From Apis mellifera (taxonomy: Eukaryota > Arthropoda > Insecta > Hymenoptera > Apidae): a DNA stretch of 64,000 bases. Below the pieces are notes generated by a model that did no database searches, was not told the origin of the DNA, and saw only the letters and a list, made by a program, of their open reading frames with translations. The translations under genes and the position numbers were made by a program. Shown here one piece after another: positions 36,584 to 50,739 of this stretch. How positions within the stretch are numbered: position 1 is the stretch's first letter; the number at the start of each line of letters is the position of its first letter. The stretch spans positions 3,185,501-3,249,500 of the forward strand of contig NC_037644.1 in assembly GCF_003254395.2 (NCBI RefSeq), written 5' to 3'.

Positions 36584-37429
36584 GTATCGAATGGGATCGA
36601 TGGAAGAATTGAAATTTTCGAATTATTAATTTCAATTGATTTCTGTTATATACAAATATTCATCATACCAATTTTAAAATCGATTTTAAAATCATTTAAA
36701 GATGGAATAATTTCTTATACCTTTTTCATTAAAGGAAAAAAAAAGAAACTCGTTTGAATTTAATTTAAATAATTTAAAAATAAGTTTTGACAGAGTCACA
36801 AAAATTAAAATTGATTTAACAATTATAAATAATTGATCTTCGGAACAAAAGGTAAGTTTTTAAGAATAATCCCTTGAAACACAAAAATCCATCAAATTCG
36901 AATTTTCATCGATACCATTCGTTGCGTATGACGAAAATTTTTTTCCAAAATACTCGCATGAGTTTCGTCGCGAGTGTCGATTCTCGATCGTCAAACGTCA
37001 ACGACGATTGTTAATCCCGGAATCTCAGTGCTCTAATGATTTCTAATGAACGCATTGAAAGAAAGAAAAAAAAAAGAAAATGAGACAACAGAGAAGACAA
37101 AAAAAGGAGAAAACGAAGAAAAGAAAATTTCGGGCGCGAATTTCGGCGCAACAGATTGCACTTTCTCCGTGCAATCGGCACTATCCTTTCCTCCTCGTTT
37201 AGCCCGATGATTTCATCGATTTCAACAGAGAGACCCGAGTGCCTTAATCCGATCTCTATCTGAAAACCCTCTTCCCTCCTTTACCTTATTAATTACTCCT
37301 CTCTTCCCCCCCTCCTCCCACGATATATGAAATTTTTTGAAACGGAGAAAAAAAAGAGACGAAGACGAAGATGATGGAAAGAAAATACAGAGAGACAGGG
37401 ATAGAGAGATATAGAGCGAGCGAGTGAGC

Positions 37430-37463
<34 letters not shown>

Positions 37464-40400
37464 TTTTGCATTGCACAAACGAAAGAAAAGAAAAGAAAAG
37501 AGAGTCGAAGAGAAGAGAAGCGGAAAAGACGATTTAGAGACGCATATTAATTCCCATAGGCAGAGTAGAGTTGAGTTGATCGATCGATAGAGAGAACGCG
37601 AGAGAAAAAAGAACCGCTTCCAACACTGATTCAGATCCACGGTTTGGCGAGCACCAACTCGGCTGATGAGAATCAGGTAAGACCATTTTATTTATTTTTC
37701 TTTTTTTTTTTCTTCTTCTTCTTTCCCCCCTCATCCCACTTTCCTTCCCCCCCTCCTCCTCTTTACCTTCATCCTCATACTATTTTTCATGTATATATGT
37801 ATACAGACTGACTCGAGAATCGTAGTACACTGAGAAACAAAAGAAACGACAATATATACGCTTCTCTTTCTAAAGGAAAATTTAATTTCCATACATACAT
37901 ACATATATATATATATACATATGATATATATATTCCGTATATACATATTCTTCTTATCCTTCAAAAAAAAAAAAAAGAAAAAAAGAAAAAAAAAAGAAAG
38001 AAACGAGAAGAGAGATGTGCTTATCAAAAGGTAAATCTCGGTCGTATCAAGATTTTCGATTCAGCTTAGAAAAAGCGCGGAATTGGATTCCCCGCTTCCA
38101 TTTATTATCCACGATACTATTACAAATTTCGCATTATTTCATCTTATTATCTTACTGGTAGATAATGTCGCATAGAAGCGCGGTAGAGTATTTGCGAGGT
38201 TTAGCGTATTATTATTAGTTGCGAGCATTATTTATTGTCGATAACAAAAATCTCTTCGTGGCTCCTTCTATCGGGCCGCGAAGGTATCACTCTCTATACT
38301 ACTACACGCATTGTAATATATAATAAATGTTGGTAGTTTGTCAGTAGTAGAATCTGAATATCGTCGATCGACAGTAGAAGTAGACGAGATTGTGCACAAT
38401 TGAAACAATATTTTCTTTTTCTTATTTTTCCTTTTTCTAATAACAAACGAAATAGTCTGTTTGAACGGTAATTCTAGAGCCAGGCCCAGGTTGAGAACGG
38501 TTTCGATTTTCTTTTTTCCTTTTTAGTTTGAATGAAAAAAAGAGAAAAAAAACGATCAGCTTTCTTTGTTGTTTGTTTGTTTCCTCTCTCATTTTATCAG
38601 CCACTTAATATAAGCGAAAAAAAAAAAAAAAAAAAGACTTAACCGTGCTCGAGCAACAGTGGTTCTAGATATTACGTCGTCGAGAAATTTTCCACGCGGC
38701 AAACGTAACGCGTTCTTCGAACGAATCTTGACGTCGCTCGTGGATCGAAAGTTTTCTTGTTAAAACGAAAAAACTCTTCTCCCTCGACTTAAAATCGTTT
38801 TCGTTCCTTCGAATCGGGAATTATAACAATATTCGTTAAATTCGAGTTACGCCGATTCGCCCATTTGTTTCCGCGTGGATGATTCCGTGACGGAAAGAAA
38901 AGTACTAATACCAGTGTCAAAGCTATTCATCGATGGCCAGTATAGATGGCGCTGCAGTAAGAGTGTGTCGTGCATGTGTAATAACCTTGTACATACATAC
39001 TAACACACTTGTCTGAACGATTATCTCGTATTCACGCATGACTTTTCTTTTTCTTCTTTTTCTTTTTCTCATCACCCCGATATTTACCGATGTAACACGT
39101 ACTTAAGAAGAGAAACACGTACTTTAACAACGCGTCGATCATGAAGGAATTCGGCGGTGAACAATTTATCGATCGAGACAGAGCGAGGCCTTAATTAAAA
39201 GAAGAAAAAAAGAGAAAAAAAAGTCGAATGCGTGACTCGAGAAAAAGCGAAGAAACAGAGGAACAAAGTTATACGTAATCTTTGCAATCGTTGATCTCGC
39301 TAAATGATCCACCATTACTGCCACCATTACCACCACCCACCTCATATCGAATAACCATCGCTTCTGTCGTCAAGTTGTCTTGCCAAAGAGCGAGAGAGAG
39401 AGAGAAAATGAGAGAAAGAGAGAATGAAAGAGAGAGAAAGAAAGAGAAAAAGAGAAATGAATCGCTTTAATAAAGGTATGATGCACTTTTAAATGTCAAC
39501 GCTTTTACGGTCAAGCTTTCCAACGTGTATAACGATGGAATCATTGACTCTGTCAAAATTAAACGACGGATTTCAGATTTTATTTTTAAAAACACATATT
39601 CGATACCTCTGAAAAGATCAATTCTAATTTTGATTAAGATGTGAAACGTGTGAGCCAATTAGAAACTAAAAATTTCATCAATTCTTCTTTTATTCCATTT
39701 AAAAAAAAATTTAATTTTTAAAATTTGACGATTACAACCATTGATCTTTTGTGTATATATTTAAATAATACAAAAAAAAAAAAAGATAAAACAATGAATC
39801 GATTAAAGTGACTTCTGGAAAAATTTTAGTTTCAATTTTTTTTAAATATATGTGCGTTAAAAATATATATATATATATATATATAATTTAATCAAAGATT
39901 CCTGAGATAATTTCAAGCAATCTTTATAAAAAATATATATATATATATTAAATATAACAAATGCCTAAAATATATTTACGTAATAATTCTCAAAGACGAT
40001 CAAAAAAAAAAGAAGGCTTCGTAAATAAAGGTCCTCTATTTTCTTTTTGAATAACATACGTTTGGAGAGCTTGGCTCTGGTAAAAGTTCAAAATGAAGGA
40101 AGTTCAGCTAATCTAACTCGTGTTTCGCGAATGCAAAGGATTCGTTCACGCGAAAACATGAATTACGATTGAACTTTTCGTTTTACAAGACACATTTTCG
40201 AAATGGGACCCACGCGTTTTACGTAGCACTTTTCTCACGCCGGCGTGTTTGTTCGGCGTCTTGTTCTTCCAGTGTACACGTGTATACATATAAATATACA
40301 TATGTATATATATATACATATATACATATATATATTCAGATATACATTCATACACGTACGCATACACGATTATAAGTTAACAAAAAATAAAAAAATACAT

Positions 40401-42447
40401 ATATATGCAAAAATATGCGTATATAGTAATGAATGTATAACAAAATTCAGCGATCAAGTCGACTCTCGACATAACTCTCGAAGGTTATCGAATCGATATC
40501 GAGAAACAACGAAATATCGATCGTCGCGTTGTTTAGAAACAAAATTTCTCTTCGTGTGATACGAAAGTCATATTATGACTGGTTATATCTGGAAAAACGG
40601 AGATAAATTTCAATAATTTTATTTATTTGAAAAGTATTATTGACCAATTAGAAAATTATTTATTTGTAAATAATTTTATTTTAAATCGATCGTAATTTAA
40701 GTAATCGATCAGTGATCGATCGAGTGAAAACGTTCGATTAAATTTAATTCTTTCTTTCTTTATTTTTATTATCTTTGATTATCGACTGATTAATATTTAT
40801 ATAACTAAGAGAAATTAATAGAGTAGAAAAATTTCGATTTTATATATTTAATCGATGTATACTCGTTTTTTATCTTTTATATTTTTCCATGTTAGTTTTA
40901 TTCATTCGTGAATAAAAATTTTATATCTATAGCTTATTATATTCTTCTATTAAATAAAATTGCGTGAAATATATTACAAATCAATTTGGATGTAATTTTT
41001 TCAAATTTTTAGAAATGTTACAAAGTAGAAACTAACCTAATTTTATTTTTAACCTATTTTGAGTTATTTATAAATATTTTGAGAATGCTATATTTTCAAT
41101 GATAATTTCAGTGTTTCATACAAAAACAAACATTTAAAATAAAAATTTTATATTATTTTTAAATAGAGTAAATATTATACACTATAATATTAAAGTTTTC
41201 AATATCAAAATATAATTTCTTGTTCTTATAATTCGAATATTAAATTATTTATAATTTATATTATCTAATTTTATGCGCTTTTTTCTAGAATTCAAAACCA
41301 ATTTATATAATTTGCTTTTACAAAACATAACCTTTTATGGTAATAATGAAAATTCAAAACAATTCTTTGCATTACGTTCGTGACTGTATATTAACTCAAT
41401 AATAATGAATTTAATTAAATGTTATTAAATATTCAATAACTTGATTCCACTATATATATTTTTCTTACAAGCTTATGAATTTTTGTACGATAAATATATG
41501 TTTTAAGACAATTAAAACGTGAGACTAATTGTCAAAGGATCGTTCATTGATCGCATTGTAGTTACGATCGATGTTTTTGTACGAAATTTTGATAAATTAT
41601 TGATAAAAAGTTTAAAATGAGAGTTAAATTTAGATTAATGAAGGAAACCAATGATTTCTAATAAATTCTAATAAATAAAGTGTATGGAATAGTGCAGAAT
41701 ATTGTATAATATTATTCATAACCTTTAAAGGTGAGTTAACCTCCAAAAACAAGTTATCCTTTATAATATTTATACTATTAAAATCTAAATTTAACAAAAA
41801 AAATTTGTAAAAATACCGTTAGTTATTCAAAGATTATAACTATTATTGATTTTGTTTTATGTAAAATTCTTGGAATCCGAATGAAATTAAAATATACTTT
41901 TCGTGAAGAGTGAAAATAACCTATTTTAAAATTTTAGAAATTTATTTACCAGAAATTAATTTTTATAATATTTTACATTATACAATTTTAATTTTTATTC
42001 TTTACTCTAATTTAATGATGATGTTACTCATTTAAAAAGAAAAAAAAATAAAGAAACTCATTCGTTTCCTTCAGCCAATACTATCATTGCCTAAAGTTTG
42101 TTGCATCTAGTATTTTATTAACGTTCTATGTTGATTTATATATCTTATTTTTTTTTTTATTCAATTTTATTGAAATATATCTCGTATCGTATTAATAAAA
42201 AATAAAAGAGAAAAGAAAATGTCAACTAATTCGATCAAGCTTTTTCAATTATTCATATTTTGAATATTTAATCAAATTCTCATTAGTTTATCGAAATTTA
42301 AATTTCTAGTTTTTCCATTCGTTTGACAATATCGACGAAAGGTAAGCTGAAAATCAGTTGCAATAAATAAATTTTTAATGGACATATATAAATTGGCTCA
42401 AGTTTATGCTCAAGTTTGTGCTTTTTAACACGCACGGTTAAGTCTTT

Positions 42448-42487
<40 letters not shown>

Positions 42488-45400
42488 TTTAGTGAGCATA
42501 TTTCATATCGTTTGTAATCAGACGCATCGCTTTGACGCATCGATCCACGTTATACGTATGTAATAAAAATGGCAGAAAACCGAATCGTTGATATAAGGCA
42601 ATGTACGATCCGAATTTCAAAGGCAAAAATATTAAAAGAACGAAGAATTTTTCTCGATCTCGCAGATTTAAGCGATCGTTTGAGCGTACGTTCGATCAAT
42701 AATACATGACAATTATGAGTGAGAATACTTTGTAGTCTCAAACAATATTGAAAAAGTACAAACCGGGTTGACTAGTTATGATAGACGGATAGAGAAGATA
42801 AAGTCCCATTTTCGTGATCCTTTTTTCAATTCCAGAACAGAAAATCAAGAAAGAAAATTTTCTTGGAGAATTTATTTCTGTTGACCAGGCACTTTGATCA
42901 CGGGACTTTTTTTCTCTCATTTTTAGAGAATCTAGTCACAAATGTAGCGACATATCTCGCGTGACAGCTGCAGGTGATTAATGTCGATAATATCGTTACC
43001 TATATACAAGTATTATCATCATCACCATTATCATCATCATTATCATCATCGTTATCATTATGATTATGCGTCGAGTAGCATCAGTGAACATGCCATTAGA
43101 TGATTAATCATCGCGATTAGTATTCTCATTTTTCTTTTTTTTTTTTTTTTTTTCTTTTTACATTATCGATGTAATTTTGTTACTGCGTGAGTTGTACACC
43201 AAACACTTTTCTTCCTTTCAATTGACTCGTAAGACTCAAAGTTAACAAAGTTTTGAGAAAAAAAAGATTGCTATCATATATAATTGGAATTGATGTTTCT
43301 TCTGTAAATTTCATATTTCGAAAAAAAGCTTCGACACAGCGCACCTTTTCACCTCGAGCATTCCCGCGGGCGACGATCCACTGACTTTCCAATAAAAATC
43401 TTCATATTTGTTACCTTCGAAGCTTTTTTCGTTCGTTGATGACGTGCTTCCCCATTTGTCCGTACGCGGCGCCCTTCGACGTAACAACGTGATTGTCAAT
43501 TTTCATGAAACATCGTGTTTTTATAGAAAACCGAGATTACAGATTACGCGGATAAAAAGATCTCTCTAGAAACGATCGCGTATATAATAGATTAGATATA
43601 CATTTATTGGAAAGATCACGAAATCGTAGCCAGTAGGTTAACCCAACTCCACAACGCAATTAGTATAGTCTGAGCTAGCTAGACAGCCGAATAGTGAACA
43701 CAATGTGTAGTAAACTTGTGTAATTCCTTACTCAATTTAATGGGTAAGAACGAAAAGACAGTAATAAGTGAGGTTTAATTAAGTAGTAGTTGAACGCGAA
43801 ATATAGCAGCAGCGAAGTAGCGAAAAAAAAAAAGAAAATTGTGCGTGTGTGTGTGTATGTATGCGTGCGTGTTTGTGTGTTGGTGTGTGTGTGTGAATTT
43901 ATTGAATGCGAGGGAGAGAAAGAATCGAGTGAAAGAAAAATGAATACGAATAAAAAAAGGAATACCGAAGGAATAATTATCAACGTATTTACTGCAGGTA
44001 AACTGGTTACTGTACCTGTTGTTGTTGAAAACATTAAAAACACTCTTATTCCATGCTAATACCGCCTAATAATATCTATTATTTTACCTTCCTTCCATGA
44101 ACTTTCCGAAACTTTCGATTGATTATTGTAGACCCTTATCGCACTGATTATAGCCAATTATTAAATCGTTCTAAATCGATAGAAGAGATATAAACGAGAT
44201 GATATCAAACTTTAATAATATTAAGATAGATTTTTCGTTTTAATTTTCTTTCCTTTAATAATTAGAAAACCAACCATCGATTTTCGTATAATAATAATAT
44301 TAATACGAAAAGTTTATCAAATATCGCTTCGATTCAAAATACTTTAAACAGTCTTAATTTTTATTCAAATATTTTTCTTTCCAAACGTATTTTGTTAAAT
44401 ATGCTTTTAATATTGCATATATATGCATTTATAATCAATCAAGATAAGAAAAAATGATCTTACAGAAATAAGTGTTGGACCAGTTGATTAAAAACTTTTT
44501 GTATATTATATACATATATATTAATATTTAAAAATAAATTAAAAATAACGGTTAATTTAATCAATTAATTATTTATTATTTATTTATACGATATATATAA
44601 ATGTGTATTATATTGATCTGTTTAAAACGAATTTATTATTTTAGATAGTTATTTTTTATTTTCATAAAAAAAATAACTTATTTGTAAATTATGTATAACT
44701 GTTGGATTTTAAAGTGTATTCATGAAATGATTTTATGCATTTAAAAATATTTATTCATATTATATCTTTTGAAATAATAAAAAAAAGAATATTTGAATAA
44801 ATATATACATATCTATTTGCACGACAAAAATTCAAGTAAATATTTTTAATGAATAATCTGATTAATATTAAATTTCAAAACAAACTCAACTTCATTTTAC
44901 AAAAAAAATTTTAAAAGTTTATTTAGCCAATTTATTATATTAAATAAATAATTCAATCATTAATCACAATTAATTACCAAATATTTAAATTCTAATTTCT
45001 AATTAATAATTAATTATATATCGTCCAACACTAGATAAATAAAATCAATCAAGATTTTACAAAAACATATACATATGTAAGTAAAGAGTAATAAATTCTA
45101 ATAGCAACATTAAAGAATAATGGAAAATTGAAATAGGTATCCATTGTTTTCCAACATTTCTTTACTTTGTCAAATCGTATTACTTTCATAATACAAATAT
45201 GCTGTTATATAATAGCATGAATAAAGTGTGACGATTATTACGCGATTATCGATTTCTCGATGCATCATGTGCGCGCGTTGTACATACATATATACACATA
45301 CTATAAATATCAGTATTTCTTTGTAGTAGTTAATTGGACTCCTATTTGCGCCGCTGGTCGTGCTTCGAAACATTGTTCCCAAAGTTTAAAGCGAGTTCCT

Positions 45401-45690
45401 CTTTCGAACTTCTTTACTTCTTACATTTCATAAAAAAAAAAAAAAATAAATAAATAAAAAATATATATATATATAGAAAACAATATTTTCGCTTTTTGAA
45501 TCTCCCTCATTTTTCGACGAATCAACGGCCAGTAGCGTACATCGTAGGAATATTGTTTTTCTTTCCCTATTCCTTGAAAACTTCAGAGTGAAGCTATCGC
45601 AACCTGAACCGTAATTAAACAGAGCATGAGAACTGCGTGTAAATTGACTTTCGATTCACATGTGGATAAACAGTAGTACGAGTAAATAAA
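36584..45690. other. AT-rich non-coding DNA
   Basis: No recognised gene. An exon-like end is seen at about 37634-37676, where an acceptor-like ATTCAG and a donor CAG|GTAAGA bound 42 nt that are open in frame. GA tracts lie at 37420-37462, A/T runs at 38619-38634 and 42450-42486, TA tracts at 39859-39882 and 40300-40335, and ATC repeats at 43015-43065. A slightly GC-richer patch at 43310-43500 is open on the minus strand for 62 codons with no known similarity. Confidence 0.4.
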
Positions 45691-45698
45691 TAGATATA

Positions 45699-45788
45699 AT
45701 GGCTGCTAATGAAACAGTAGTAAAAGAACAAATGATATTCGAGCCGTTGTTGCCATTCAACCAACGCGAGAGGATTAAACAATTGAAG
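45699..45788 (+). CDS. Candidate first coding exon, gene unknown
   Basis: An ATG at 45699 opens 30 codons that end exactly at a strong donor (AAG|GTGAGT, 45789). Codon use and composition look protein-like: acidic and hydrophobic at first, then basic (FEPLLPFNQRERIKQLK). Phase is 0 at the donor. Two downstream acceptors would continue it. The one at 50661-50664 adds 19 codons (KIRAAGLRDHEENSDIAAV) before a stop. The one at 48196-48198 adds 18 very basic codons before a stop. Neither product is familiar, so the true partner is open. Confidence 0.35.
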
Positions 45789-48198
45789 GTGAGTGACAAT
45801 AAAAGGGGATTATTTTTACACAGATAATTTAATGACAATGACTTTTATTCTTTTTGACATTTCGAGAAAAAATAGAATTAATGAAAGAAGAGGAAAAAAA
45901 GAGAAAAAGAGAAAAAAAGAATACTGATACATAAATAAATATATATATATTATATTCGTTAGACGTGTCGAATAAACAAATATTTCTGTAGCGACGAATA
46001 TCTTTTCGACTCTTTGGAAGGTTAAGTATATATCTATATCGCGACGAGTGTGCAACATAACCTCACTAATTATTATTTGAATGAAAGCGTAGGATGATGT
46101 GATTATACAAATATTTATCTTATCCTTCTTGTTTCTGTATCGAAAATATCTTAAATATAAATGAGTAGTTTGTTCAAGTATGCGAGAATATTAGGTTTTA
46201 TATTTGAATCGACGACAAGCAAAACGTGTAAATTTTATTTAAGTGGCTTGTTTGGTGATTGGTGCAAGAGTAGTGAGACTTTTTATTGTAAAATATCAAA
46301 CACATTGAATTTAGAAGAATTCTCTTTTTTTATTCGATCAACGAATCTAATTTAATTATTGCATATTAATCGATGATTGAATAGAATCGATAAAATCTTT
46401 TATAAATGTGTTTTATTGTAAAAATATAAAATATACTGATCGAATAAAATTAGATATTCATTCGATTCTTTATTATCGATTAGACAAATTTTTATTATCT
46501 GTATATTGATCCGGTTTAGAAAAAATTTTAAGAGAAAACATGTGTGCATGGAGCTTTAGACCATTTGATTACAATAATCAATTTTAAATCTGATCAATTA
46601 AAGTGGTATAAATATTTTTATAAATTTTACAAAGTCTGAATTTTTATGATATATTAAGAAGTCTACATATTTATTAATATTATGATATTATAAATCAAAA
46701 GATTATAACAAAAGTTATAAAACAAAGTATTGAAAAAAATTATATTAATTAATATTTTAATATGTTTTAATGATTTTGATTATAAATTATAATTAAAATT
46801 TATTTTGATTTCCAATCATTACATAAATTGGTAACAATTTTAGGTTAGGTTAAAAATAATCTGAATATTCATTTACCTATGCATTTTAGACTTCTTAACA
46901 CGTGCAATATATTCATTGATGTTCAGATTTAAAATTAACCAATTTTTTTTATCTTTTCTTTAAAAATAAAATTTTTTTTTTCAAACATTCTATTAAAAAC
47001 GAAATGTTATTTACAATATCCACTATTTTAAAAAAAACTGCTCCATGAACACTACGATAAATACTTATTACTCGTTTTAATCTCCACGGTAAATCCTTAA
47101 ACAATGAATTTTTCTTACAGCATCGTAGAAAAGTAGCACCCTTTAATAATTGAAACACAACTTACTATATATTGTTAGATATAGTTGCAGTTGACGTAAT
47201 GGATAATGTTTAGATATTTAGGTAGAAAAACGTATGTTTTTTCTTCGAAAAATATGAACGGTGATAAACCTGTAGGAAGAAAACGGAGGAAGGCGTTTGA
47301 TCCCGTTTTTTTTGCAACGAATTTCCAAGAACGAGCGTATCGCATCAATTTGACACGAAAGTTATTGCGAAATGCAATAGAAATTGGGTATATTTCTTCT
47401 GCGTGTGAATTTCTCGCGAATTAAAGAAAACCGAAGGAATTTTTTTCCGCTAAAATTCATCGAATATTTCCATCTTTTTTTGATCATATAGAATGAGATT
47501 GAATTTGGAAATACACCCAATTTCTTTTTAGTAGCCTGAAGTTCAACAACGATGTGGCCTAATTCGAACGAGGGCTGGCCTAATTTGATCACTGAAAACA
47601 ATTTTGTTTAATTCAGTACAAAGAGTTGACGAAGAGCGAGCTCGAAACTATATATAATTAGCGAATGACGAGTAAAAAAAAAAAAAAGAAATTAAATTTT
47701 TATAAACAGAGATTTAAATTTATACATATATACTTAGAAAAAAAAAATAAGGATATACACAAAAATAATCACAATATTGGTATTTTGCATTTCAGTTAAA
47801 GTATTTGGAAAATACGCGAATAATTATAGGAGAGAGAGAGAGAGGGAGAGAAAGAGAGAGAGAGAGTCATATCTATTCGATTCTACGCGAATATACTTTA
47901 ATATTGCATTTATAAAAGTTTGCAATAATCCTGGCAACGATTGCATAGCGTTAATTTCGTACAACGTAGAGAAAAATAAACTGTTGAGTAAAAAATTTTG
48001 TATCGATTGTCGATCAACGAGGATAGAAACAACGAATTAACGCGCAAAATGCTCTTGTGTATAGACATTCCAAAAAACATTTGCTCGTATTAATATTATA
48101 TGTGATAGCGAAACCGCATTGGTAAATTTTGTAATTGACTTGAAATGCGGTTTGAAATTCTCCTAGAAAAGAACAAAAAAATAATGGAAATTTTTCAG

Positions 48199-48634
48199 GA
48201 GAAGAGAAATGGGGGACGGAAACGACGCGCAAGAAGGAAAAATAAAATATCTTGATCAATTTTTCACGATACGAAATGTGAGGAGTCTCTTACAGATGTC
48301 GCCCGCGATCGAAACAACAATGGCGATCTTTTTCCGCGGAGATAACCTCGCGATTCATTTCACGACCAATCGTTGTAAGACTTATTTTGTTACGATAGTA
48401 TTAGCGATTTATCAAATTACCTCAGACACGTTGAAAAAAATATCGAAGGATAAAGATCTCAATTTGACGAGTGTGGAAAAGTTATCGATCGGACAAAGTT
48501 ATCGACGATTATCGAATATGTATATACAAATATCCTGCTACTGTTTGCGTTATTGTCGAATATTGTTCTGTCTGTTTATAAAAAGCCACCACTGTGGAGA
48601 CTCTAAAGATAAAAAAGTGCTTTTGTATGTTTAA
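48199..48634 (+). CDS. Unrecognised ORF behind a good splice acceptor
   Basis: An acceptor TTTTTCAG ends at 48198, and an ATG at 48209 opens 141 codons to a stop at 48632-48634. The product is mixed in composition, with a hydrophobic centre (YFVTIVLAIYQI) and a cysteine-rich end (SCYCLRYCRILFCLF). AATAAA follows at 48946. Codon use is not clearly better than background, and no family is recognised. It may be a lineage-specific gene, a long non-coding RNA exon or chance. Confidence 0.2.
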
Positions 48635-49522
48635 TCAAGTACAAAAACTGTACATACCATGTATAATCATACGTACGTATGTGTAAAAAGTGCTGTCGAA
48701 TTAGAAGTGTGCTCGTAGGAAATTGTTGCTCGAGCGACATCGATATAGGCGGGAATGTGAGAATTTAAGAAAATTTTGCCACTCTAAACAAATACACTGT
48801 GATCACAAACGTGTTGAATTTATATGTAAAATTCCTGTTTTAGAAACAGGAAAAAAATCATGTTCTCACCAATATCGTGGATCGTTCGAACGAATAGATT
48901 TCGAATCCTAGTCCTTCTAGTCGTATTAGGAATCTAGAATTTCGTAATAAATCGTGACTAGTGTATAATTTCGAAAGTTAATAAATTGAAGAAAGAAATT
49001 TTTCGGAGGGGATGCAACATGGGATAGAACCTTTTCGAAAAGGAAGAGGAAGACGAAAAGGATGAAGAAGATAAAATCGAGTGGAAAAGGCGGAATGTTC
49101 GTCGTGCTTGTCCATCTCCTGCGGAAGGAACACACAACTGGAAAGAAGCAGTAGGGTGAAATAAAAAACATTATCATTTATTTGTAAACTGTAGAGGTTA
49201 TTTGTATAGTTAGATTTATTTATTTTCATCGCTCCATTGTTATTATGTTACTATATTATATCGTCATCGTTTTTATCATCATCATCACTATTATTATTAT
49301 TACTATAATTATTATTGCCATGATTATCATCATTATTATCTTAATTATATACATATATGAAACACATATATTTAACTAAGTGTGTATCTATATTCAAAGT
49401 AGAATCCATTATTCATTATTTTCCTATTAATTAAGCATCGAGACTGTAATCAAAGATTTTTTTTTTTTTCCGTCAAAATTATTCGATGAGATTTTTTAAG
49501 AAAGGCAAGAAGAAAATAATAA

Positions 49523-49714
49523 ATGGCAGGGAAAAAGATTTCCATTGCTCGCCATTGCTTTATCGGAGGTCCAAAGAAGGCCGAGGAAACGGGAAAAAAG
49601 GAAATCGATATTTGGACCCCCCAAGAGTACGTGTTATGTACGCTCCTGTCGACTAAATTGCGATCGCTCTGGGAAAAAGGCAGCCCGGAAATTTCACCAT
49701 GCCCTCGTCGTTGA
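49523..49714 (+). other. Short unrecognised ORF
   Basis: 63 codons with protein-like composition (IGGPKKAEETGKKEIDIW) lie in a patch that is GC-richer than its surroundings. No splice sites or known motifs are seen. It could be a small ORF in an untranslated exon. Confidence 0.12.
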
Positions 49715-50416
49715 TTCCATCGAAAGAAATATTGAGAAATATCCTGTGGTGCCTGATCAACGCATTTTTCCGAGAAAAATTGATTTATTCGATTGAAATA
49801 TGTGCGCGATTTTAACCGATCCTTTGGAAAAAATTAACTCGTTTTAAGTAATCGATACATCGCATGAAAAATCTTAAATGCATTACATCTTTTAATGACT
49901 TCACTATATCATTATATCAACAACATCGTTTAAAATAATTTTGCTAAAATTTATCATGCAATATTTTTATCGAATTTTTTTTTATCGCAAAAATTTTTTT
50001 TTCCCGAAATTATTTTAAAAAAACGAATATCACGTGATCGAAAATTATCCTCTGAATAAATTCTGAGAAACTGTCGTTATTCGATGGCATAAATGTAAGT
50101 TCGTCCCATATGCTTATATCCTTTCCCTTTTATATCCCATTCCATCGCGTGATATCGCCAACAAAACCGAGCGAGGCGATACGAAGAGACAACCAGGCAT
50201 ATTTTCACCCTAAAGATGCGAGTCGAGGGAGTAGAAGATATTTATACGCATCCTTCGTGCCGCATTTCGAATGTACCCTTCTTAATCTATCGATATATCG
50301 TGTCTTCTACCATTTTTCCTCCCTCTTTCCTTTTTAACAAAAAATAGATCTTTATTGGAAGAAACAATTCCTTACTATTTTATTTTTCGTAATCGATATT
50401 ACGATGCGGCAAAAAA

Positions 50417-50448
<32 letters not shown>

Positions 50449-50664
50449 TCGAGTAAAAAATAAGATACAAATAATAAGAAAAATTAGCGATAAAACTTTT
50501 TCTTAAAAAAAAAAAAAAAAAATAATAAAATCGTCGAATCCATTGATTCATAGCGTTTCCCTTTCTTTACTTTTATTCTTCCGCAAGGAAAAGGAGTCGC
50601 GTCACGAAATGCGGTCACGCGATCTTGAGTAATGATTTTTATTTATTTATCTTCCGCCCGGTAG

Positions 50665-50739
50665 AAAATACGGGCAGCTGGCCTCCGGGATCACGAAGAA
50701 AACTCGGATATTGCGGCTGTGTGAATTACATCGATGGAG
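50665..50739 (+). other. Exon-like segment with strong donor
   Basis: 75 nt of GC-rich sequence are bounded by an acceptor (CCCGGTAG, ending 50664) and a strong donor (GAG|GTAAGT, 50740). Two frames are open: one gives 19 codons then a stop, in phase with the exon ending at 45788; the other is open throughout. It may equally be a 5' UTR exon, since an ATG lies just before the donor (50734). Confidence 0.35.
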
